Source: Paraconiothyrium sp. Pb-2020 (lineage: Eukaryota > Ascomycota > Dothideomycetes > Pleosporales > Didymosphaeriaceae). From it: a stretch of DNA of 64,000 bases. The notes under the pieces are model-generated. The model saw only the letters and a list, made by a program, of their open reading frames with translations. It had not been told where the DNA came from and searched no databases. Location: the NCBI GenBank assembly GCA_022419385.1, contig JAJUBI010000001.1, forward strand, positions 4,154,001 to 4,218,000. The letters run 5' to 3'. Below, one piece after another: positions 31,067-42,621 of this stretch (position 1 is the stretch's first letter; every line of letters starts with the position of its first letter). The translations under genes were made by a program, and so were the position numbers.

Positions 31067-32951
31067 GGCGATCGTGCACGCAACAGTTAAGAAAAATGAA
31101 TGCAGTGTTATGTAGGACGACAGGTTTGGTCGGGTAAAAGCAATGCGTTTCGACCAAAATGAATCGCTCAGATGCAGAGGGTGCAAACAGCAAGATAAAA
31201 TGGCCAAGGATTGCAGCGAAGACGGAGTACGAGACGTGATCAAGTCGAATCTTATCGACTTGAGCAAGTTACAATGCTAAGAATGGTCCGGGAGAGTATC
31301 GTGATGCAATACAGCTCTCGCCGTGGACGTGGAGAGTTGGGAGATAGGATGTGACCTGAGCCGTAATGGCGCATACCCTGCACGGATCAAACCAGGGCTG
31401 CTGCTGGTGAGGTTTTGGGTGCGCCAAAGAGTCCTATGACGCGGGATGAAAGAAGTCATGTGGCTGAAGCGGAAAATATACCCCACAACTCGATAGATGG
31501 GGCGTGAGACGTGAACTGTCTTACATTGTTCGGGCGTAGAACTGGGTTATATCAAGTCAGTTATGGCTTCCAATTTTCAGCGGTGTGAAGATCCTTCGGT
31601 AATGGCACAAGCGCGCGGCTTATTGATAAACCCCAACTTAATGTTGTCCTGGTACCTGGAAAGCATGCACCGGCCTTCGCATTTCCGAAAGTTACGCCTG
31701 CGGTAGGGAACAATATGCCATCAATAGCCAAGATGAAAGACGCGCCTGTCTTGCGTTAGATACTACGTCAGCCGCCATGCGTTCTCTGGCTCCATCAAAG
31801 ACTGCGGAAACCGAGTGAATAGTGCAGGCTATTGTGGCGGACAAGCCAAGGATCAGGGTACTCCGAAGTATGGTGGGTCTCAGAAGAGACAAAGTCACAC
31901 GCAAAGAAGCGCGTCCTTCGATCGGTCTTGTGAGATCTGGCTGCACCATCTCGCGTGCAAGGTGCCAGGGCCGACCACCAAAACATGGTCGCTTTGGTAA
32001 GCATAACTGTTAATCAAACTTCAAACCGGATAAGAAGATGCAGACGCTCATTATGAAAGGCCTTGATGATGCGAACTTATGCTTCGAGATAGTTTCGCTA
32101 GACGCGGCTGTCGGTTGGATTTGGCTTCCAAGATACTGTTGACGGACAATTGCTAGAGAGTCGATAACGGACTTTCGTCGTCAGAACCTGAAGAGGATTG
32201 ACCTGGTGGTGTTTTCAGAGCGTTTGATTTCCAGAAGTCCAGAATCAAACCGTTCACCCGTGTGCGTGGTCGCGAGGAACAGCTGGAGAAGACGCGGTGG
32301 CCAACCAGAACGCGAACTGCCTCAGCCCTTTGCCCTAACGCAGGTCAAGCAATACCCTGAATGACTTAGGTCCTGGTGTCTTCTGGTTTGCTTGACAGAC
32401 ATGAGGCATGTGTTGTCTCCAAGCTTTCGGCGACGTTTGAGGTGTGCCGTAGAAGGCTTGGCGAGATTCCACCAATCAAGATTCACTGAGCCAAGCGCTC
32501 CGTGCCATGATCGGGAAAGTTCAGGGTCGACATGCTTGCGCACATCATCGCGCGAGGCTCTGAAGTGTCGATCATGTACTGCTGGTGGGCACTCGTATCC
32601 AGGAGGCTCCATTATGCGACAACACACTGTTTGGCGCCGCCAGGCACCGCGGAGCACGCGAATACAGGCACAGTGGCGGCTGTCGAACAGTGTCAGGCCG
32701 AGAATAGCATGGCCGCAACGCGCTTTTGCCTGTATATAAGAACAATGCAGCCTCGCCGCCTAACTTCTCATTCCATCAAAGCATCTTCAGCTTACAAAAC
32801 TGTCGTTAATCGTCTAGTCTTTCACTTCGCACTTCTATTCTATCGTTCCTGGAGAACCAATCTCGGCCGGTCCTTTTCGATACTGTATAACTTTTTACCA
32901 TCACCACATTCTCTTTTGACCTAACGATATAACGACGAGACCGATATCAAA
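31067..32951. other. Divergent intergenic region, 1.9 kb
   Basis: No supported gene. The right end holds a TATA box (32731-32740) and a ~180-nt pyrimidine-rich leader typical of strongly expressed fungal genes, belonging to the wall-protein gene. Confidence 0.5.
32731..32740 (+). promoter_or_regulatory. TATA box of the secreted wall-protein gene
   Basis: 'tgtatataag' followed by a CT-rich leader up to the ATG at 32952 (context 'tcaaaatgaag'). Confidence 0.6.
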
Positions 32952-34219
32952 ATGAAGCAGTCTATCATCGCTCTCTCCCTCGTTGGTGCCGTGCTTGGCC
33001 GCCCTGGTGTGAACAGGTACAACTTCGAGAAGCGCGAAGTTCCCCAGGAACACGCTCACAGGAACGTCAACCTCGAAGTGAGCAAGTCTTTGCAGTTGGA
33101 CAACCCGGACAACATCCAGGACCCTATTTTTGGTCTTCTTGGAGCTGCTGCTGCTAAGGCCGGTGCCGGCAACATTGCCGATGCTGGTATGTTTCCTGAT
33201 CTTGATCTGATAAATGACTTGAGCTGACTTTGCTAGACTGTCTTCAGCAAGCCACTGCCGATCAGGCCTTTACCAATGCTAAGGCTGCTGGTGATGTCAA
33301 CGGCATGACCTTTGCTCTCATCTACCGTGCCTTGGAGCGTAACACTGGATCCGTTGGCCTAGCCTCCGTTCCATGCACCTCCATCCAGGCTGTCAACCCT
33401 GAGATCGCTGCTCTCCAGCAACATCAGGACCCTGCTTCGGACGGTGCCGCCGCCCTCAACAAGCAGATTGCCCAGGACCTGGCCGCGCAGATTGGTGCCA
33501 TCGGTGGCGACCCAACTCTCGCCAACGAGGCTAGCACATTCGCTCCTGGTCAAGTCGGTGACCCAACTGCCAAGGGCAACACTTGCGACGACGACACGGA
33601 TGATGCTGGTTGCATCAACTCCCTCGGACTTCGTGTTGATGATCTGACCGCAGACGAGGCTTTGGCTGCCGCGCAGGGCGGTGCTGGAGCTGGAAACGCG
33701 GCTGCTGCCAATGGCACTGCTAACGCAGGCAGTGGAAAAGCCGACAGCGGAAAAGCAAACCAGAACGCTGGCAATGCTGCCGCCGACGCGTGCAACGCAA
33801 ACTCTGGTAACGCAGCGAACAATGCCGGAAACGCTGGAAATGCGGCTTCTGGCAGTGCTTCGAACAATGCCGGCAACGCCGCCGCTGATGCTGGCAACGC
33901 TGCAAATGCCACCGCTGGAGCTGGCGCCGGTGCCGCCTCATTCGGTTCCTGCTCTGATCCGACCGTCACCTTCTCCCAGGCCCCCTCCGATGGTCGCCAG
34001 GAGGCTGCCTTCGAGGCCACCGATCTGACCAACTTCCCCCACGGCTCTGCTCTCAACATCGGTGTTATCTCCAGCTTTATCTGCGACCAGCTCGTCAACA
34101 AGTGCAAGGCCGACCAGGCTGCCGTCGACCAGTGTGACCAGGCTGATGCTGCGGTCAAGGCTTCTGGCTTGAAGGGCCAGGCGGCTGCGGACTCTTTCAA
34201 CCAGGCCCTTGGCTTTTAG
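32952..34219 (+). CDS. Secreted Ala/Asn/Gly-rich cell-wall protein
   Basis: Two exons, 32952-33186 and 33237-34219 (405 aa). Signal peptide 'MKQSIIALSLVGAVLG', then a dibasic 'EKREV' that may be a KR processing site. An N-terminal domain with 'LDNPDNIQDPIFGLLG', 'DCLQQATADQAFTNAKAAGD', 'FALIYRALERNTGSVGLAS' and 'CTSIQAVNPEIAALQQHQDP' matches, as I recall it, a fungal secreted/cell-wall family annotated simply as cell wall protein. A linker of ~90 residues is made almost only of Ala, Asn, Gly and Ser ('NAGNAAADA', 'NSGNAANNAGNAG'). The C-terminal domain has 'FGSCSDPTVTFSQ', 'ISSFICDQLVNKCKAD' and paired cysteines. No GPI signal is visible. Codon use looks strongly biased to C-ending codons, fitting high expression, as do the TATA box and CT-rich leader. 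Confidence 0.85.
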
Positions 34220-34727
34220 GCTGCAAATTATGTAGATGGAACGTGGTGATCCCTCTGAATTTCGGTGGAGATGGCTTGTACGATTAGTTTGGTGAAATGC
34301 CTAGAATGCGTTTTGGGTCACGATTTTCTTTTTTCATGCACAGATACCAATGGGAAGATTTTACAGTGCACACAGGCTTTTTCTTGTTCTTTGATTTGAT
34401 CTTGATCTTGTGCCGATGCTGTCCTAATGATGAACATGAAGGCCAGTAAGGCGAATTAAAGCTGAAGCACGGTAGCAGCCGAGTGGAGCTGACCCTTGTG
34501 CGGAAACTCGCGCATACGAGATAAGTCGACAAGTCATTGACATTGGAACATGACCCCAATGGATCTATAGACGCAGTACACGCGCACCGTGCTGCTTCTA
34601 ACGCCAGAGACCGGCCTCAATCATCTGCGTCAAAAGCGAACGAGGCAACCACCCAACAACACTGCCCACAAATCAACCCATCTTACCCAAACCTACGTGC
34701 CAGAGCTCTTCCATATAAACCCTATCC
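34220..34727. other. Intergenic between convergent genes
   Basis: 3' regions only; nothing else seen. Confidence 0.5.
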
Positions 34728-35810
34728 CTACACCCTATGAAAGTAAATGTGCAAACTCCTTCCACCCGGCCTATTCCTCTCCTTATTCCACCCTGCATCC
34801 CCCAAAGTCAACACCATACTCATCGGCTCTCCATACACAAACGTCTGCCCCTTCTCCCACTGCCCATTCACCATCTCGTGCACCTCGCTGATCCCATACC
34901 CCTCACAGTCCTGATTGTCATTGCACACTTCAATCAGCCGGTTAATGCTCGTACTGCAAGAAACGTACATGATTTCCACCTCCATCGGCATACCGTGGTT
35001 CAGCCAAGGGAACACGGGGCCTTTGAGAACGTGCACGATTGTGTGGTTATCGGCTTCGACCAACGTCACGCCAGGGGGAACGCCGCCGGGGAGAGAGGTG
35101 ATGTCGCCCTGAGGGGGCTGCGGCTCGGCGACGGCTTCAGTGATGACGCCTGGTGCTGGGCGGTGCATGCCGGGCCAGAATCCCATGCCCATTCCCATTC
35201 CCATACCCATGCCCATGCCCCCCATCATTCCCATGCCCATGCCTCCGAGTCCCATTACGCCTAGTCCTGGGATTCCACCACCGGCCCACAGCGGTGCACC
35301 AGGCGCGAACGGAGGCACGCACCCTGCGAGATCAGGCGGCGCAGGTGGTCCGTCTAAATTACGTTCAAAGCCCAGCCATGGCATTCCCGGAACACAGGCG
35401 CCGTACTGCGTCGAGGGATTGCCTAGGAGACCGGGCGTGTTCCAAGACATGCGTGGCGGTGCGAGAGGGCCTGCGGATTGCACGCCTCCGAATCCCATGC
35501 CCATACCCATCAGTGGACCGAACGGCATTGGCATTGGCATTCCCATACCCATGCCCATCATTGGTGGTGGGAAAGGACCGAGGGCGTGGGCAGTGGGTAG
35601 ACCGGGGAGGTGATGCGTCATGGTTGGGGGAAAGATCTGTTCAGAGCTCGAGACACCTTCCGGAGCCGTGGGTTCTGCGGCTGCTTGGGGCGGGAAAGGA
35701 GGTGGATTGGGAGGATCAAAAGAGGGCGGAACGGGCTCGCGGTTCATCGCGATGTTTCCGCCTACATTGGGGAACCAGGATTCGCCGAGGGGAGGCGGGG
35801 GACCGGACAT
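34728..35810 (-). CDS. Gly-Met/Pro-rich protein with conserved C-terminus (360 aa)
   Basis: Single exon starting at ATG 35810 ('MSGPPPPLGESWFPNVGG'). The first ~230 residues are Pro-rich with two Gly-Met-Pro tracts: 'MMGMGMGMPMPMPFGPLMG' near residue 85 and 'MGMGMMGGMGMGMGMG' near residue 195. The C-terminal ~120 residues form an ordered region: 'GVTLVEADNHTIVHVLKG', 'EVEIMYVSCSTSINRLIEV', 'WEKGQTFVYGEPMSMVL' and 'LGDAGWNKERNRPGGRSLHI'. The pattern of a disordered N-terminus and a fixed C-terminal domain suggests an adaptor or regulator; I do not recognise the family. A TATA-like element lies at 35990-35998. The microsatellites in the Gly-Met tracts should make length polymorphic. Confidence 0.75.
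   Translation of the reverse strand: MSGPPPPLGESWFPNVGGNIAMNREPVPPSFDPPNPPPFPPQAAAEPTAPEGVSSSEQIFPPTMTHHLPGLPTAHALGPFPPPMMGMGMGMPMPMPFGPLMGMGMGFGGVQSAGPLAPPRMSWNTPGLLGNPSTQYGACVPGMPWLGFERNLDGPPAPPDLAGCVPPFAPGAPLWAGGGIPGLGVMGLGGMGMGMMGGMGMGMGMGMGMGFWPGMHRPAPGVITEAVAEPQPPQGDITSLPGGVPPGVTLVEADNHTIVHVLKGPVFPWLNHGMPMEVEIMYVSCSTSINRLIEVCNDNQDCEGYGISEVHEMVNGQWEKGQTFVYGEPMSMVLTLGDAGWNKERNRPGGRSLHIYFHRV
35180..35255. repeat. 'cccatg/cccatt' hexanucleotide microsatellite
   Basis: Repeats of 'cccatg' with variants 'cccatt' and 'ccatac' encode Gly-Met on the minus strand; a second tract lies at about 35495-35565. Confidence 0.8.
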
Positions 35811-36645
35811 CTTGGGAGAGAATGGTGGGTTTCGACAACCAAGGCGATACTGATCAAGGGGTTGGAATATAAACGAAGGACTGCGGAAGGTTCTGTCTCT
35901 CCAATGTGGGATAGCGGCGGTGGTGGTCGGTACAACTGCTCTGGGGGGAGACGATTGAGGATAGAGATGAATCCCGTGCTGGAAGACAGCATATATACAG
36001 AGTAACTTATCGCATTGAAGGGCGCCATACGATCGCTAGACGTGAAGAGCAGAGCAGTGTTCGTCAATGAGCTTTACGGCTAACGGAACCGTCATATTTG
36101 CTGGGCTTGAAGAGCGTCGTGAAGATAGCGGTAAAGTGTGAATAGTCAGTGTCGACACCACTTCGATGTGTTGTTGCGAGTAGTGTCGGCCACAAACGAG
36201 AGTTTCGAGCGGCGCGTGGTTCTGTGAAGTGTTGCAATGAACGTTCGACAAGTGAATCTAGGAATATGTAAACGAGCGACTTGCGGAACGTAAATCTAAA
36301 ATCGGCTCAAGATGCTTGTATCAAGGTAGCGAAGATGTTGAAGTCAATAGGTTTAACAGGGTTGTGGAAGACGTGCGCTTGCTTTCTCAATACTTTTGTT
36401 GATGGCAGCCGCCTACAATAATCTGGCGCGTATTCACATTGAGAGCGTTCGATGACCGCAATGGTCTGAACCGACGCCGCACGGATGTGTGGTTCTTGAA
36501 ATGATTTAATTGTGACGGCCAAAGTGTGATGAGTCGGGATAGCCTCGTATTGTAACTCTCGAGGTGTTAGACCATTCAACGTAAATAGAGTTAGCCCTAT
36601 ACAACCCATGAAATGGTATATTACATGCCAGACCATGTTCAAATG
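35811..36645. other. Intergenic, no gene seen
   Basis: Contains a TATA-like element on the minus strand (35990-35998, 'tgtatatat') for the Gly-Met gene. The remainder, towards the 3' end of the CPSF100 gene, shows nothing. Confidence 0.45.
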
Positions 36646-39497
36646 CTAATTGCCCGCGACGACCGCCAGTCCTTCGTAGATCTTTCTCTTCACCTTGTAA
36701 AATGTTACTCCATCCCTCTTCCTGTCTGCTAGGTTGTAGGCACCACCATCAACCTCGACCCTGTTCGTAAGCTTGTTAATAGTCACCGAGACATCCCCGT
36801 TAATGACCAATACACCTCCGCCTCCAAATTCCGCTGTCATTCCAGCAGCCTGTAGGAACTTCCGCAGATCGGGTAGACGCAAATCGCCGACATGGAAGGG
36901 CTGCGCAACAGTGCGGACAGCAGTGGAGAAGTTAGCAGGTACGACATCGAGGATGGGGGTTGTCTCCATCTTGTCATTCTCCGCGGTCGACGATGCGGCC
37001 TCGAGCTTCGCTTTCTTTTTCGCGGGCGTGTCTTCCTCCTCTTCAGGCGATGGGTTGAGGGAGGCAGCTGCCAGTCGGCCGGTGATGGCGACGACACCAA
37101 GGCCTCTGACTTTTTGCCATTGCAATTTCCGTACCATATTGCGGCTGAGCTTGACAGACCAGGCGTTCGTATCGACGCTGGCGTCTATCGTGTCGCCTAG
37201 ACCGGGCGTGAAAACGTCCACTGCATTCGACGATTCGCCAGCGCGTGCAGCGAGCACAGTCCGGGCTTCTTCCGCTAGTTTTTCTGTCTCTACTTCATCG
37301 CCCGCAACGAATATCAGCTTCCGGGGCTGAATGAGAGGCAACAGATTGTTGATTATGCGCAGATCGTGCAATGCGGAAAAGTCCACAAAGGCGATTCGGC
37401 AGTGCAACTGCAGCGTTTCCGTCTCGAAAATAACTTTTGAGGGGCCTTCAATGCGATCCTGGTCGTCTTCAGGTTCGTCATCAGAAGCATCGCGACCGTC
37501 GTTCAATCCCTGGGCGTCTGACTCTGGTTTCCGATTTTTCTTTTGGCGACCTCCGTCACGAGTTTGAATCGTCAAGTCTTCCCACTTTCTCTTCTGCCCT
37601 ATCTCATTCTCTTTCTTAGACGCGTCTCGTAGCGCCTCTGTGGCAACTTGGTCATCCTCGTCTGCGCGAGCAAACTCTTCTGGCCGGATTACTTCGCCAA
37701 ATTCATCCGCACGCCGCTGCTTGGTGACTATGGGGAACATCTTCTCTTCTCCCCTCTTAGCCCTGACATCCCAATCGTGCACATTCTTGCGCTGGACAAG
37801 AATCTTGACACCAAGCTCTTCGTCACTTAGTCCTAGCTTCTTTCGTGTATGGCGTAGGATCGTTGCAGTATTCAAAAGCCTTCCTTGATGTTCATCATCG
37901 GAGTCTTCGGAAGTCGTGGAAGTGGATGCCGACCAATCGTCCCCAACGGCACCAGAGGTCTCCAGCGCAGTGCCAGAGTCACCTTGCATGGTGGTTTGTA
38001 GCTGTCTTTGCCTGGCAAGATACTGTTGGTACAAAGGAAGCTCCTGATTGTCTAGTGCTACTGCTCGGGCCGTTCTTAGTGAAGCTTGCGTGCCGTCACT
38101 GGGGATCGATGCGGTACAAATTGCATCTTGCTCAGCCGTTGGATTCTTTTCGTTCCACAACTCCCAAAGATATCTACCCAGACCCTTGCCTGAGCTTCCA
38201 GAATCTCCGACGCGCTCTGTCAGAACAATCAAGTTGCGAGAATCAGATGCCAAGCTGTTGATTGCGTCTTTGGAAAAGCCCCATTCCAGGGACGTATCGC
38301 TTGCAAGGATGACACGAGGTTCCGTTTGTGCTAACATTCTTGTAACCCGGGATCTCCGCTCGAGTAGCGTGATATGCTTAAAGTCGAATGAATCGTTCTC
38401 GATACCTTTCTCCATCCACTCTAACATACTCCGCGCGTAACGCATGGTCGCTCCAGCGGTCCTGCTTGCAAGATAAACTTTTGCGTTGTTCAGTTGGCTG
38501 CCCGTCTCTTTCCATGTCTCTTCGAGTAGATGCGCTAATTCAAGAATTCGAGCGCTGGAGTCGGAAGGGATGAGAACCGAGCCACCATTTGCTACAGTGT
38601 CTTTGATCAAAGATACAAGTGCTTCGTCTCTTTGGTTAAGCCCAACAGCTTTCTTCAGACCAGTGCCTCTGCTGCTACAGATCATGGCAGTGGGACGGCG
38701 CAACTCTTTGATGACTTCGCCTCCGACCTCACCGAACCAAGCAGCGCCTGGCAAGGCACGCTCTCTCGCCTGGTTCCAGTCGACGGCATAGACGATCGAC
38801 TCCATGCCGTGTTGAATGTGCCATATTGTCCCTCCAAGTGTATGTCCAGCACTGTACGCAGTGATCGTAAGTGTGCCAAGGGGTGGCAAATTCGGTAATT
38901 GTTGAGGTTGGGTTGGTTGCGAGTATTTAAGAGGATTGATGAGGCCGAAATAGTTCGCGATCTCTTCGGATGTCGGTGCTTGCATTAGGATGTTAGGGTT
39001 GGTGTTTCCCATGGAGTAGGTAGATTCGGCGAGAGCATCGGCCGGTACGATCGAGCATGCCAACGGTGTTGATTCATACAGATCTTGCAGCAGTGTACGT
39101 CCAAGTGAGATGACGGGGGTGGTTGCATACACGGGTATGCTTTTGAAGTGAGGAAAGTGTTTGCAGCAGTGGACGAAGGCACCGATGTGCGCGATGGTCG
39201 CATGGGTGAGGAGAATGAATGAAAGTGTCGGTACGTGCCTGAAGCCGAACAGTCAGTATATTTCTTTGATATGAAGATGCTATAGTGAGCGCGTTCGCGC
39301 CTAGCTAAGTTCCTGGCACAAATCGCCATATCGGTACTGCGCACAACGTACTTCTCGATCTCCTTCAGCTTCTCCACGTCAAAGCCTTCATCCCAGCCCA
39401 CATCAACGAGCACCTTGATGCCGCCATCGAATTCCAGCAATGATTGCGACGCAGACGACGCCGACTGCGCGCCCAGCAGCGGTGTGAAAGTAAACAT
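36646..39497 (-). CDS. CFT2: Cleavage and polyadenylation factor subunit CPSF100 (Cft2/Ydh1-like)
   Basis: Two exons, 39497-39352 and 39238-36646 (912 aa). It begins 'MFTFTPLLGAQSASSASQSL' with the metallo-beta-lactamase fold of CPSF subunit 2: 'IKVLVDVGWDEGFD', then 'ILLTHATIAHIGAFVHCCKH', where catalytic CPSF73 has HxHxDH. The metal-binding residues are degenerate, as expected for the inactive CPSF100 paralogue. The beta-CASP region follows ('TAYSAGHTLGGTIWHIQ', 'GGSVLIPSDSSARILELAHL', 'VILASDTSLEWGFS'), then an acidic/basic insertion (~440-560) and the C-terminal domain ending 'IYEGLAVVAGN'. It acts in the nucleus with CPSF73 and symplekin in pre-mRNA 3'-end processing. The intron (39239-39351, 113 nt) is the longest in the window. 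The ATG at 39497 is preferred, since residues upstream do not resemble the family. Confidence 0.9.
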
Positions 39498-42400
39498 GCT
39501 GTTGACTCTATTGATTGGGACAGTCGCGCGTGCGCGCAGTCCTATAGAAGCGTTTGGGGCGGTAGCATGGCCGCACCGCAGGTGAGTGTCTTGCTGTTGA
39601 AGCTCAATGACCATGGACCTCGAACGCGCTTTCACAGACCTCACCCGGAAGAACTGTCGGTCCGAGAAGTTGCCAAGGCTCGACCTGTCGACACATTCAT
39701 GTTTTTTATCTTTACGTTAAAGAAAAGCCATCGGTATCAGCACATCTTGCGAGTGTCGTTCGATTGATTCACGTTGGGCCTCATGCCCCAAGATGCCCAC
39801 CTGAGCGATATGCTGGTCACGTGATGCCTCCTTCCGATCACGCGCAACGCTCGGCATGGGCTCGGAACACTGTGAAAGCCTCCTCAAGAAAATAGGCGCC
39901 AGCCTGCATAGCGCATATAACGGGCCGATCACAACCCACTAGCGATCCCACTCTTCTGGAGACCTGGCCGCCTAACCAGCTCCTGCGAAGTGGTTCGGAC
40001 AGCGCCGCATAGCTCCTAGCATCATACGCTCAAGGACCTCGCTGTTGACCGTGGCACTGATAGCTCCCTCCCTGCCTGGCGAGCTGATAGTCTATTCTCA
40101 CGACTGCTGAGCCGCCCTTCATTAGAACTGGCAGCTCGAACCCAGGCCCACTGCCCCGCTCAAGGTTTTGCGCCATCTCCCGCTAGACGATGCACGTCAC
40201 ACATTATCCCACGTCAAGCCTGCACTGGCGTCCGTCTGCCATGGTCGCGGACTAATGTAAGTATTGCGAGTGTTTCGTGATGTGAAATGACTCTCTCCCT
40301 TATCATGTTCTGGCCATTCACCTCACTGGGTTACGCGTTCATCACCGGCCTCACATCGGGTCGGTATCGTGGACTAATGCGAGACGGCGATCATTGTTCG
40401 CTTCGAATGACTTTCTGAGTGCGATACTGCAGGCAGTCTCCACTCCGCAGCGTTAACCCGAACAATGCCTAGGCCAAGCCGACTGCGGCTCTGACATTAT
40501 TGATTCCAGGTCATGAAATCAGGGCAATGACAGAAGCTAGATGACAGATGACCTGCAAGTCGAGTCTAAGTAGACGCGCCGCTGAAGCCACGCCCGTCTT
40601 CGCTTGTCACTGACCTGCAACACCTCGCCGGGCCATGCAATATCGACGGAAGCGCCGGCACAATTTGTTCGATGCAGAACGAGTACTTCCATTATTTGCA
40701 GGAACGCTTTTGACCCTTTTCTCGGCTCCACCCGACGTCAGGGCTTAAGGGTTCGACGGGAGCGGCCCTTTTGGAGCCAGCTTCTGGAGCGTGCGTAAAG
40801 TTCAGAGCCGTCCCGCTCCCGTACCGACCCAAGATTTTATTGTGAAAGACAGATACTGTCTCGCGGTGGGGCAGTGACGACTTCAAAGCGGCTCTATCTC
40901 CGCTTGGTACACTATGTGTCGCACGGCATCGCCCAAACCTAGTGTGAGATTCTGTGGCTGTTTCTTACGTCTGGCTGACTGTGGCCCTGCGGGAACTGGG
41001 CACTGCACCCAAACAAACTTTGAGCCGGGTGCTGTCTTGCCTAACCCCAGATCCGGCACGCGTGGCGCCCTGAGGTCCTTGCAGGAGCTGTCCCTGAGCT
41101 TGAGGTCTTCATTCGACGCTGCTAGACTAGCGCCGTCATCGCCAAATCCTTGACAGATGTGGTATTCCGTCTTACCCCGGCCAAAGACTCAAACAGCAGC
41201 GACCTTGCGGTTTTCATTCATGAGCGCATTGGTACAAGACGACGGTCGAGTGCGCAATGTAAGTTGCAGCTTCGCAAAGTGGGGCTGAGCCGACCCGGGA
41301 TGCTTCGAAGCCCAGACCAAAAGATCGCGGCGTCACTAGATGCTTGGGCGACAAGCCGCCGTTTTGATGGCGTTTGGGTCGTGTTCAATAAGCACACGAA
41401 ACAGCAGCGATCAGAAGGTTGCCCTAGCAAGCCGGTCTCGGCCGTGGATAGCGTGAACAAATCACACCACAGGGGGCTGGAGCAGCTGCCGCCTTCACAC
41501 GATGCCATGCTTCCCCGCTGGCCATCATATGGACACCACCAGTGTGGACGCTCCGCGGGATGTGACAGCCAACAGGAACAGCAGGCAACATGCATGCATA
41601 CGAACAAGCCTTCGAAGCAAAGAGAACCCCAGAGCAGCGATACAATACGCATGGGTTAACCACAGCACGTTATATATATGCACCCAGGCTTCAGAGATTG
41701 GAGTCTCTTGTAGAGGCTAGTGCTCACGCCGGCGTCAATGTACGAGAGCATGATTGATCCTCTTCCGGGGGAATCGTCCCATTGCCTGGTCAATGCTCCT
41801 TTTCCGGTGCTGGTCGTCGTGCTTGGGACATGAGAGGCCTGCAACCGATACAGAGGACACACAGTAGCTTCCGGGACCCACTCCGCTTGCTTCGTACGGT
41901 AGCTTTGAACTCCACTTGGTCATCGGCTGTGGCACAGCAGGAATCGCTTTTTTAACTACATGTTTTCCCAAATCTTGCCGCCTCTGCGTGTACACTAGCC
42001 TGCCGCGACGTTATCAGGGTTACCCCTTCTCGTGTCCCCTGCCCCGGCTCTTTACTGCTCCTCCCTAGTCGATAAAGCGTATTACCTCCACCGTCCCCGC
42101 TCTCAGGTCGATCTTCTCTTGTGCCTTCCGCTCCCACTCGACCACGTTCTGTCTCTTGTCACGTCCGACTACCCAGGTATAGGCCCTAGCTTTTCGCCAC
42201 CTGATTTTCCCGCGCCGTGCTTAAACGCTGCTTTGACTGCATCGTGGACGCAGCCGTGTGCGACCTTTCCTGTTGCTCTTCCGCACATACCATTGGCTTG
42301 CCGCACGATTCGCTAAAGGCTCCTCACCCCCGCCCGCAACGTTGCCGGCCGTCTCGAGGCCGCTGGGGCGACCGATTTGGACTCTTTACCTCTTCCCATG

Positions 42401-42621
42401 ATTAGGATATCGCATACATTCCAGCATTCGCATATCCCGTGTTTCTGCTCCTTGTTACAGTGCAACAGTGTTACCGATCCGCTTGCACGGTGATTACTTG
42501 CTCGGCTTTAAGCTCTTGAGGCGCCCCTCGCCTGAGCTCCTCCGCCTCGATCATCATCGCGCACGTTCAATGCATGTCTACCAAGGACGGTAGCCATTGA
42601 TACTGCGTAGTTCTCGCTCGA
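39498..42621. other. Gene-free divergent region, 3.1 kb
   Basis: No open frame here has a recognisable protein; those at 41150-41659 (+) and 41218-41652 (-) overlap each other and look random. Part may be the long leader of the Zn2Cys6 gene, with pyrimidine-rich sequence increasing towards 42600. Confidence 0.5.

Noticed and set aside
33550..34200. 216-codon antisense frame over the wall-protein gene
   Set aside because: It is the complement of the Ala/Asn/Gly-rich repeat; GC-biased codons keep the reverse frame open.
35153..35872. Plus-strand frames of up to 239 codons over the Gly-Met gene
   Set aside because: Shadows of the repetitive minus-strand gene; the minus frame has a conserved, ordered C-terminal region and they do not.
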